In this document: positions 8,167 through 15,858 of the stretch, one piece after another
Layout of the letters: each line of letters opens with the position of its first letter
Numbering within the stretch: position 1 is the first letter of the stretch
Assembly: GCA_021647945.1 (NCBI GenBank)
Contig: JAKITT010000017.1
Coordinates: forward strand, 1 to 47,595
Length of the DNA: 47,595 nucleotides
Origin: Candidatus Polarisedimenticolaceae bacterium
GTDB taxonomy: Bacteria; Pseudomonadota; Gammaproteobacteria; Chromatiales; Chromatiaceae
Direction of reading: 5' to 3'
The notes under the pieces: model-generated
Databases searched by the model: none
What the model saw: only the letters and a program-made list of their open reading frames with translations
Told to the model about the DNA's origin: nothing
Program-made: the position numbers and the translations under genes

Positions 8167-9378
8167 ATGTCAAAAATAGAACTCAAATATCACTATCAAA
8201 ATAGGCGGCTTATGCAGCTGTTTCTGCTGGGGCTGAGTTGCCTGCTTACCATGACAGCTTGGGCCGGTGAGCGAGAGCAGGCACAACGACTGCATGACAG
8301 GCTAGCGGGTGTGCCGCCATCAGCAGCGATATTAGATAGTATGGAGGCAGATATCCTAGCAGGTTATCCGATTGAAGCCGCCAAGACAGCGATGAAGAAT
8401 GACGCTTTCTATAATGTCACACTGAAAAACTACGTCACCCCCTGGACTAATGAGGAGCAGACCCTATTTGCTCCACTCAACGACTACACCGCAACAGTGA
8501 TCGGCATGATACGGGACGATGTCCCTTTCAATGAGCTGCTCTCTATCAACCGCTTCTATGTCGGTGACCCATCTCTGGGGCTAACGCCTTACTCAATGAC
8601 CAACAATAACCATTATGAAGAGCTAGAGGCGAGTGGCGTTAGCCTACAAGATGAGTTGGTCTATGTTCTGCAATCAGATGTCACCACGCTACCGGCTAAT
8701 GCCACCGCAGGTGTAGCTACTAGCCGAGCCAATGCCAAAGCTTTTATGACGGCTGGCACCAACCGTGCTCAGTTTCGCTTCACCATTCTCAATCAGCTCT
8801 GCACAGATCTAGAGCAGATCAAAGACAACACCCGCTCCTATGACCGAATCACACAAGATGCCTCACGTAGCCCAGGGGGTGATAGCCGAATCTTCTTCAA
8901 CAGCTGTGCCGGTTGCCATACCGGTATGGATCCCATGAATCAGGCTTTTGCCTATTATGATTACGATGTGGCCGCAGGCCGTATTGACTACAACGGTGTT
9001 AATACGATTGATCCTGATACCGGCTCTCGCGTACAGGGCAAATACCACATTAATGCCGATAACTTTAAAGATGGTTATATCGTTGTTGATGACCACTGGG
9101 CCAACTACTGGCGTGAAGGGCAAAATTCACTATTGGGATGGGACATAAACCGGGTTGGAGAAGGAAATGGGCCTAAGTCACTGGGTGAAGAGTTAGGCAA
9201 TAGCGAAGCTTTTGCCAAATGCCAAGTGAAAAAGAGTTTCAAAACAGTCTGTTTTCGGGCACCTATTAACAGTGCAGACCAAGCCAAGGTTGTTGCCATG
9301 ACATCCTCTTTTAAAGACTCAGACTACAACATGAAGCAGGTTTTTGCCGAAGCTGCTGTCTACTGTATGGGGGATTAA
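8167..9378 (+). CDS. Exported single-haem protein, DUF1588-like
   Basis: A protein of 403 residues with a signal sequence (MQLFLLGLSCLLTMTAWA, cleavage near residue 36 from this start). One c-type haem site, CAGCH, is at 247-251, followed by TGMDPMNQAFAYYDYD. This layout (cysteine-haem box, then a D-P-hydrophobic-F-x-YD segment) resembles the DUF1588 domain of large secreted cytochromes in planctomycetes and related groups. The ATG at 8167 was chosen; a GTG at 8137 and an ATG at 8212 are alternatives, and no strong ribosome site decides. The stop lies three bases before the next gene, which has a good ribosome site, so the two are surely cotranscribed. Function unknown; an electron-transfer or substrate-binding role is inferred. 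Confidence 0.7.
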   Translation: MSKIELKYHYQNRRLMQLFLLGLSCLLTMTAWAGEREQAQRLHDRLAGVPPSAAILDSMEADILAGYPIEAAKTAMKNDAFYNVTLKNYVTPWTNEEQTLFAPLNDYTATVIGMIRDDVPFNELLSINRFYVGDPSLGLTPYSMTNNNHYEELEASGVSLQDELVYVLQSDVTTLPANATAGVATSRANAKAFMTAGTNRAQFRFTILNQLCTDLEQIKDNTRSYDRITQDASRSPGGDSRIFFNSCAGCHTGMDPMNQAFAYYDYDVAAGRIDYNGVNTIDPDTGSRVQGKYHINADNFKDGYIVVDDHWANYWREGQNSLLGWDINRVGEGNGPKSLGEELGNSEAFAKCQVKKSFKTVCFRAPINSADQAKVVAMTSSFKDSDYNMKQVFAEAAVYCMGD

Positions 9379-9381
9379 GGG

Positions 9382-11832
9382 ATGATCTACTCTATGACAC
9401 GCTTGCTAGCTCTACCCACGCTACTTCTTTTTTTGGTTGGTTGTGGCGGTGAGTCGACCGAAGTAGCCGTTGCGCAAGCTGATGACACCTCTACTTTCTA
9501 TGATTTGGCTTACAAACATGGTGATGTGGAGGCATTCCGCTTTAGCCTGTGGGACAACTTGAAAGCAGATAACCGCTGCGGCGGTTGTCATGGCGAAGGG
9601 GGAGATGAAACGCAGTTTGTTCAAAATAATTATAATGATGCCTACGACCTAGCATTCGGTTTGGTTAATCTCGAATCACCCAGTAGCTCTGAGATTGTAA
9701 GTAAGGTAGAAAATGGTCACCAGTGCTGGTCATCATGTGACGACAATGCTGGACGTATCACAGACTATATTAGGGAATGGGCGGGTGATACCAATTCAAC
9801 CAGTGGTGTGATTCAATTTGACACACCACCCGATACAGCGCCGGGTGATAGTAAGAGTTTTCCAGATCTACCGGGTGTATTTGCCACAAGCATCTACCCA
9901 CTTTTGGTTGATAATTGTGCCGATTGTCATGCTGAATCTGCACCCACCCCACAAGCCCCTTTTATCTCAAATGCTGATGTGGCTGCTGCCTACGCTGCCA
10001 GCCGAGACAAAATTGATTTAGATACACCTGCCAACTCCCGATTGGTCGTACGCCTTCGTCAAGAGTTTCATAACTGCTGGGATGACAATTGCCAGGCCAA
10101 TGCCGATGAGATGCAAGCAGCAATTGCTGCCTTTGCGGACTCCATACCACTGACTGAGATTGACCAACAGCTGATACTTAGCAAGGCCCTGATGCTTGGT
10201 GAAGGCGCACTGGTTGGTGGTAATAAACGTTACCAAAACTACCAGATTGCGTTTTATGAATTCAAAGAAGGTAGCGGTAGTATTGTTGAAGATACTAGTG
10301 GAGTCTTACCTAGACTTGACCTGATATTGAGTGGTAGCTATAGCTGGGTTAACGGCTGGGGTATCGAGTTTAGTGGCGGTAAAGCAAAGGGATCAACCAG
10401 CAGTAGCCAGAAATTAACGGCGTTGATCCGAGCCAGTGGAGCCTACTCTATCGAGGCTTGGGTCACTCCGACGACTGTTACCCAAGTTGGTCCAGCCCGT
10501 ATCATCAGCTACTCTGCTGGTAATGATGCGCGTAATTTTACTTTGGGGCAGACACTCTACAACTACGAATTCCTGCACCGCTCCAGCACAACCGATGTGA
10601 ATGGTGAGCCTAGCCTAGCCACAGCAGATGATGATGAGGTTCTACAGGCGACACAGCAGCATGTTGTGATCACATTTGATTCATTCAATGGTCGACGGAT
10701 TTATGTTAATGGCCGTGATACGGGTGATATCGACCCATCGGCAGGCGGTAATCTAGCTGATTGGGATGATAGCTTTGCCCTCGTTCTTGGCAGTGAGGTT
10801 ACGGATGATAATGAGTGGAATGGCAAACTACGTTTGGTGGCAATACACAACCGTGCATTGACTCCAGCTCAGATTGAACAGAACTTTTTAGCCAGTGTTG
10901 GTCAGAAGTTCTTTTTACCCTTTGATATCAGTAAATACGTCTCTCCTTCAGATCTTGAAAGTAGCTATATTGTTTTTGAAGCAGAGATGTATGACAGCTA
11001 CAGCTACTATTTTTCTAAACCACGATATATCTATCAGGGTGATGGAGAATCACTCGATAATGTTGCCATTGAAGGTATCCGTATCGGTATCAATGGCAGA
11101 GAGGCAAAAGCAGGGCAAGCCTTTGATAAGGTTAATGCCACCCTTGAACGCAGTCTTTATGATGAAGAGACAGGCCAACAGTTATCACGCTTAGGCACCA
11201 CCATTCCAATCGAGAAGGGGATGGATTTTGATGAGTTCTTCCTGACCTTTGAAGTGGTGGGCGGTGATACCAACCCATTCATTGAACCAGACCCAGTAGA
11301 CTCTGGTGACCCAGTAGATAATACAAAATCTATTCCAGAAATAGGCCTACGTACTTTTGATGAGATCAATGCCAGTATGTCAGCCATTACAGGTGTCAGC
11401 ATGGTTGAGAGCAATGTGAATGCAACCTTTGAAACCATTAAACAGCAGCTGCCTTCGGTAGAGAGTATTGAGGGATTCCTCTCCTCTCATCAGGTAGCTA
11501 TCGCTCAACTCTCTATTGAGTATTGCAATGCATTGGTTGAGAACACCTCACTGCGGAGTAGTTTTTACCCTGGTTTTGACTTTTCAGCCTCTGCCCAGCA
11601 AGCATTTGATACTTCAGGCGAGCGTGATCTTTTAATAGACCCACTATTAAATCGTGCTTTGGGGATTAGCGTAGCAACTCAGCCTGATCCAGCAGCGGTA
11701 AAGATTGAGCTGAATAGTCTAATAGATACCCTAACCGCCTGTGGTGGCAGCTGTGCGGCTGACCGCACCTTAACAGTAGCAAAAGCGACCTGCGCAGCAA
11801 CCATTGGCAGCGCAGCCATGCTGCTGCAATGA
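9382..11832 (+). CDS. LamG-domain lipoprotein with two c-type haem modules
   Basis: A lipoprotein of 816 residues (lipobox FLVGC, Cys 21). Two similar haem modules occupy the first 260 residues: CGGCH at 66-70 followed by HQCWSSC, and CADCH at 179-183 followed by HNCWDDNC. A LamG/concanavalin-like domain spans about 285-510 (YEFKEGSGS, then YSIEAWVTPTT, IYVNGRDTGD, AIHNRALTPAQI). The C-terminal part (about 530-816) is unrecognised and carries two further cysteine pairs near the end. LamG domains usually bind glycans or proteins, so this may be a surface redox protein with an adhesive domain. GGGGGATTAAGGG precedes the ATG. It is followed 13 bases later by the Tat-exported gene. Confidence 0.8.
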   Translation: MIYSMTRLLALPTLLLFLVGCGGESTEVAVAQADDTSTFYDLAYKHGDVEAFRFSLWDNLKADNRCGGCHGEGGDETQFVQNNYNDAYDLAFGLVNLESPSSSEIVSKVENGHQCWSSCDDNAGRITDYIREWAGDTNSTSGVIQFDTPPDTAPGDSKSFPDLPGVFATSIYPLLVDNCADCHAESAPTPQAPFISNADVAAAYAASRDKIDLDTPANSRLVVRLRQEFHNCWDDNCQANADEMQAAIAAFADSIPLTEIDQQLILSKALMLGEGALVGGNKRYQNYQIAFYEFKEGSGSIVEDTSGVLPRLDLILSGSYSWVNGWGIEFSGGKAKGSTSSSQKLTALIRASGAYSIEAWVTPTTVTQVGPARIISYSAGNDARNFTLGQTLYNYEFLHRSSTTDVNGEPSLATADDDEVLQATQQHVVITFDSFNGRRIYVNGRDTGDIDPSAGGNLADWDDSFALVLGSEVTDDNEWNGKLRLVAIHNRALTPAQIEQNFLASVGQKFFLPFDISKYVSPSDLESSYIVFEAEMYDSYSYYFSKPRYIYQGDGESLDNVAIEGIRIGINGREAKAGQAFDKVNATLERSLYDEETGQQLSRLGTTIPIEKGMDFDEFFLTFEVVGGDTNPFIEPDPVDSGDPVDNTKSIPEIGLRTFDEINASMSAITGVSMVESNVNATFETIKQQLPSVESIEGFLSSHQVAIAQLSIEYCNALVENTSLRSSFYPGFDFSASAQQAFDTSGERDLLIDPLLNRALGISVATQPDPAAVKIELNSLIDTLTACGGSCAADRTLTVAKATCAATIGSAAMLLQ

Positions 11833-11845
11833 TTTGGAGAAAGTG

Positions 11846-13432
11846 ATGGCAAAGCGACAACAACCTCTATCGGCAGATGCTCCACTGAGACATGCCGATC
11901 ATAAACGCCCAATGACTCGTCGAGACTTTTTGGCTCAAGGTTTTCTTACTGGGTTAGGTGCGGTAACTGCACCCTCACTATTTGGCCTCTTTGCAAGCCC
12001 CCGACAGGCCAGTGCAGCACTTTCATCTGACCTTGAGGCATTGAAAACCTCATGTGGAGTGACCGTTCAGGGTGCAGGAAAAATTCCTTTTATCTGTTTT
12101 GATTTGGCGGGTGGTGCCAATATCCTAGGCTCCAATGTGCTAATAGGCCGACAGGGTGGGCAGAGGGATTTTCTGACAACAGCCGGTTACAGCAAAATGG
12201 GCATACCGGGTGACATGATCCCCTCCATCATGAACTCAGACACGGATTTGAGTGATTATGCCAATAGTGAGCTTGGGCTCTCTTTCCACTCTGATAGTGC
12301 CTTTTTACGCGGTATTTTAGAACGTGTTTCAGTCGCTACTGCTGCCAATATCAATGGCGCTGCCATTCCTGCCCGCTCTGATAATGATACCGGCAACAAC
12401 CCCCACAACCCGCTCTATGCTATCAACCGTGCCGGTGCCGATGGTGAGCTACTAACGCTCATTGGTTCGCGTAATACCGACTCTGGTGGTAACTCTGTTG
12501 CACCGCCAAGTTTGGTTGATATTGCACTACGCCCTACCAAAGTTGATCGCCCCAGTGATGTAACGGGGTTGGTCGATACCGGTAAATTGGTCGGCCTGCT
12601 CAATCAGGCCGATGCTGTTGCCGTTATGGAGTCAATCCAGCGCATCAGTAGCATGAAATTGGGACGTGTTGATACCAAGGTAAGCACCGATGAGATTATC
12701 AAAGAGCTGGTCAATTGTGGTTATGTAAAGAGTGCTGATCTGATCGACCGCTATGGCAACCCTGCTGCGCTTGATCCGATGCTTGACCTGGATATTGTCG
12801 GCCCTATCTTCTCATTAGATGAATTGGAGAGTGATCGGGAGTTCCGCAAAACAGCTTCAGTGATGAAGCTGGTGCTCAACGGTTATGCCGGTGCTGGCAC
12901 CATCACTATGGGTGGCTATGACTACCATACTGGCAATCGTTCTGTGGGAGAGATTCGTGATCTGCGTGCGGGTCGCTGTATGGGAGCCTGCTTAGAGTAT
13001 GCCGCTCGGCTCAATATGCCACTGATGATCTATGTCTTTAGCGATGGCTCTGTCTCCAGCAATGGCACGCTTGATAACTCTGTTGATGGGCGAGGAAAAG
13101 GAGTCTGGACCAGTGACAACTCATCAACTGCGGGCTCTTTTTTCTTAGTCTACAACCCAGGTGGTCAGCCGATATTAAGAGGGGGTACAGATGATGCCCA
13201 ATTAATGCAGCAACAGATTGGTTACTTTCGTGCTGATGGTTCAGTGGAGACCGCCTCTAGTCCAGCAGCTAACAATGTAAATTTACTCGTTGAGACAGTG
13301 GCACTTAATTATATGGCGCTGCATGATGATCTGGGAGGGTTTGAGGCTGCATTTCCTAACCATGGTTTAGGCAGTCTTAGTCTAAGGGATAGCTTGACTG
13401 CTTTTAACCCAATCGTCTCTGGGACCATTTAG
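11846..13432 (+). CDS. Tat-exported DUF1501-like protein
   Basis: A protein of 528 residues starting at the ATG at 11846, preceded by GGAGA. The N-terminus carries a twin-arginine signal (TRRDFLAQG at about 24-32, hydrophobic stretch, cleavage near RQASA at about 58). The body (FICFDLAGGANILGSNV, later MPLMIYVFSDGSVSSNG) recalls the DUF1501 family, typically Tat-exported and encoded beside secreted cytochrome proteins. Tat export suggests folding or cofactor insertion in the cytoplasm before transport, though no cofactor motif is visible. Position after two haem proteins links it to the same envelope process. The family assignment is tentative; the export route is much firmer. Confidence 0.65.
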   Translation: MAKRQQPLSADAPLRHADHKRPMTRRDFLAQGFLTGLGAVTAPSLFGLFASPRQASAALSSDLEALKTSCGVTVQGAGKIPFICFDLAGGANILGSNVLIGRQGGQRDFLTTAGYSKMGIPGDMIPSIMNSDTDLSDYANSELGLSFHSDSAFLRGILERVSVATAANINGAAIPARSDNDTGNNPHNPLYAINRAGADGELLTLIGSRNTDSGGNSVAPPSLVDIALRPTKVDRPSDVTGLVDTGKLVGLLNQADAVAVMESIQRISSMKLGRVDTKVSTDEIIKELVNCGYVKSADLIDRYGNPAALDPMLDLDIVGPIFSLDELESDREFRKTASVMKLVLNGYAGAGTITMGGYDYHTGNRSVGEIRDLRAGRCMGACLEYAARLNMPLMIYVFSDGSVSSNGTLDNSVDGRGKGVWTSDNSSTAGSFFLVYNPGGQPILRGGTDDAQLMQQQIGYFRADGSVETASSPAANNVNLLVETVALNYMALHDDLGGFEAAFPNHGLGSLSLRDSLTAFNPIVSGTI

Positions 13433-13483
13433 TCGGCTAAATAGTTATGCAGTGTGCAGCAACCATTATTGGACCCTGAAAGT

Positions 13484-14011
13484 ATGAAACTAAAACAAAT
13501 AATTGCTGGGCTATTACTCATACTGTTGTCATTAATGGTGGTGAGTGCAGAGAGCGCATCAGCAAAAAATGAAACGTTAGATGGACAGATTCAGAACCTG
13601 AAGAGAGAGGTGCTTAAACTCAATCGCAACCTTTTTTTGCTGCAAGAGGAGCTGCTTTTTCCCGGCAGTAGTCAATTCTCAGTTTTTCTCTCACTCGATA
13701 TTGGCCAATTTTTTAAGCTCGATTCAGTCAGTCTCAAGATTGATGGGAAAACAGTCGCTAACCACCTCTATACCCAACGGGAGCTGCAAGCGCTAACACG
13801 TGGTGCAGTGCAGCAGCTCTACCTAGGTAATATTAAATCGGGCCAGCATGAACTGGTGGCGTTCTTCACCGGTGTTGGGCCTGATGGGCGTGACAGCCAG
13901 CGGGCCGCCAGCCTAAATTTTGATAAGCGCGTTGACCCCAAATTTATTGAGTTAAAAGTCATTGATCAAAGCTCAAATGGTCGCGCCATATTTGAGGTTA
14001 AAGAGTGGTAG
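13484..14011 (+). CDS. Small exported protein of unknown function
   Basis: A protein of 175 residues with a clear signal peptide (MKLKQIIAGLLLILLSL, cleavage near SASA at about 27), then a short coiled-coil-like segment (LDGQIQNLKREVLKLNRNLFLLQEEL without its middle is the pattern) and a beta-rich domain. I chose the ATG at 13484 over the GTG at 13454 because the signal peptide starts there. Its stop overlaps the GTG start of the next gene. I do not recognise a named family. Position just before two TPR-type proteins suggests a shared complex. Confidence 0.65.
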   Translation: MKLKQIIAGLLLILLSLMVVSAESASAKNETLDGQIQNLKREVLKLNRNLFLLQEELLFPGSSQFSVFLSLDIGQFFKLDSVSLKIDGKTVANHLYTQRELQALTRGAVQQLYLGNIKSGQHELVAFFTGVGPDGRDSQRAASLNFDKRVDPKFIELKVIDQSSNGRAIFEVKEW

Positions 14012-15858
14012 TGAGAGCAGGCCAAGGCGTGGTGCCAAGGTGGTTGTTTTACACTGCCCTGTTGTGGGTGTTGTTCTCTGCACAGCCACTATTAGCAAAG
14101 CCTGCTAGCAAGGGTGAAGTGACTAACCTCGCCTATGGTGAGGTGCTCTACCAGTTCTACCAACAGAACTATTTTGAGGCCATTGTTCATCTCACGGCAG
14201 CACTGCAAAAATCCCCAATGAGAGAGCAGGGCAGTGATGCCGAGCTGCTGCTGGGTGGGCTCTATCTATCCTATGGCATGCACAATGAGGCGGAGCGGAT
14301 TCTTAACCGTCTGCTGCTGGAGCAGGAGAGTGAAGTGCTGCATGATCGCATTCAGTTTCATCTGGCAAAGTCACGCTATCGACGTGGTCTACAACAGGCG
14401 GCAGAGAGGAGCTTACAACAGATCAAAGGCTCGCTGCCCGATTCTCAACAGCAGGAACAGCAGCTGATTTATGGTCAGTTACTGCTCGATCAAATGCGTA
14501 ATAAAGAGGCGGTGGCACAACTCAGTAGTCTGCAAGGTGACTCCATTTGGGCACTGTATGGCCAATACAACCTCGCCATCGCACAGCTGAGATTGGGTGA
14601 GATTGAGCAGGGTCAGGCACTATTGGATAGGCTTAGCCGCATTGAGACAACCGATGAAGAGCAAATCGCACTGCGTGACCGAGCCAAGTTGACGCTCGGT
14701 TCCTGGCTGTTACAGCAGGGAGAGCTCGATTTGGCCAAGCGCACCCTCAGTCAGATCCGCATTAAAGGGCTCTTATCCAGTGAGGCCATTCTGGCCACAG
14801 GTTGGGGTTATGCCGAGCAGGAGAATTACCCTGAAGCGCTGGCCCACTGGGTAGCACTGAGTGAGCGTTCGTCGACGAACCCGGTGGTGCAAGATGCCCT
14901 GTTGGCTATTCCCTACGCCTTCTTGCAGCTCAATGCTAAACCGCAAGCGGTAGAGCATTACAACAATGCCATTGAGATCTATCAGCGGGAGATGGCTGAG
15001 ATTGTCATGGCCCAAGACCGTGTGCAATCAGCCGTTTTCACCCAGCGCTATCTGTCGAAACCTGATCAACAGCCGGATGATAACCTCAACAGCTATCTGC
15101 AACCGATCCTGATCAGCCACCCTTTTCAAACCGCGCTCCAGAGTCTGCGTGACCTGTTGGCGATTGAAGAGAACCTGAGTCACTGGTCATCTGAACTGAC
15201 CACCTTCGACACCATGCTGGCTGCTCGTCAACAGAACTATCAGCAAAAACTGCCGCTGTTAGACCGCAGCACTGCCATTGAACAGTTTCAAAAGCTGCAA
15301 CAAAAACAGCAACAGCAACGCCTACAACTGAATCAGATAACAGCCGATGATGATGCTTTGGCACTGGCAACCAGTAAAGAGAGGCGTTCACTGGCGCGGC
15401 TTGATCTGCTTGAGGGCCAGTTACCTCAATTGGCCGAGCAGATCGACCAAGCAGATCTACAGCAACGCATCCACTTTTTTCGGGGCATTCTGCTGTGGCA
15501 AGCCAGCAGTGATTTTAAGGGACGGCGCTGGTCAGCTGAGGAGGGATTACTTGAGAGTGAACGCCTGTTAGAAGAGATCAAACAAAAGCAGGCACAATTG
15601 AAGGCGATAAGAGATCAGCAGCCCGCTAAATTCAGCCGCTTTAAAAGAGAGATCAGCGCCACGGCAGAACAGATCACCTACCTTCAGCCTGTTGTGGCAC
15701 AGCTAATTAACATGCAGCGTGCTGAAATTACCAGCGCTTCACTGGCCTATCTAAAGCAACAGCAGCAACGTCTAGAGAGCTACCTAACACAAGCACAGTT
15801 TGCCATTGCCCAGATTCATGACGATGCATTAAAACAGGCCGAGGCGCAGGCGCAATGA
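14005..15858 (+). CDS. Exported TPR-repeat protein
   Basis: A 617-residue protein beginning with a GTG that overlaps the previous gene; a second GTG at 14011 is an alternative. A signal peptide ends near LLAKPA (about 32). Helical repeats of TPR type cover about 45-320 (GEVLYQFYQQNYFEAIVHL, ATGWGYAEQENYPEALAHW). The C-terminal half (about 390-617) is rich in Gln and forms long coiled coils. It probably scaffolds a periplasmic or outer-membrane complex together with the TPR lipoprotein that follows, whose ATG overlaps this stop (ATGA). Such paired TPR proteins are known from envelope-spanning machines, for example Myxococcus gliding motors, but no motor gene is present here. Confidence 0.75.
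   Translation: MVVRAGQGVVPRWLFYTALLWVLFSAQPLLAKPASKGEVTNLAYGEVLYQFYQQNYFEAIVHLTAALQKSPMREQGSDAELLLGGLYLSYGMHNEAERILNRLLLEQESEVLHDRIQFHLAKSRYRRGLQQAAERSLQQIKGSLPDSQQQEQQLIYGQLLLDQMRNKEAVAQLSSLQGDSIWALYGQYNLAIAQLRLGEIEQGQALLDRLSRIETTDEEQIALRDRAKLTLGSWLLQQGELDLAKRTLSQIRIKGLLSSEAILATGWGYAEQENYPEALAHWVALSERSSTNPVVQDALLAIPYAFLQLNAKPQAVEHYNNAIEIYQREMAEIVMAQDRVQSAVFTQRYLSKPDQQPDDNLNSYLQPILISHPFQTALQSLRDLLAIEENLSHWSSELTTFDTMLAARQQNYQQKLPLLDRSTAIEQFQKLQQKQQQQRLQLNQITADDDALALATSKERRSLARLDLLEGQLPQLAEQIDQADLQQRIHFFRGILLWQASSDFKGRRWSAEEGLLESERLLEEIKQKQAQLKAIRDQQPAKFSRFKREISATAEQITYLQPVVAQLINMQRAEITSASLAYLKQQQQRLESYLTQAQFAIAQIHDDALKQAEAQAQ

Noticed and set aside
13433-13483. Short hairpin ATTTAG/CTAAAT after the Tat-exported gene as terminator
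   Set aside because: The stem is only six AT-rich pairs and no T-run follows; the next gene is close and probably cotranscribed.
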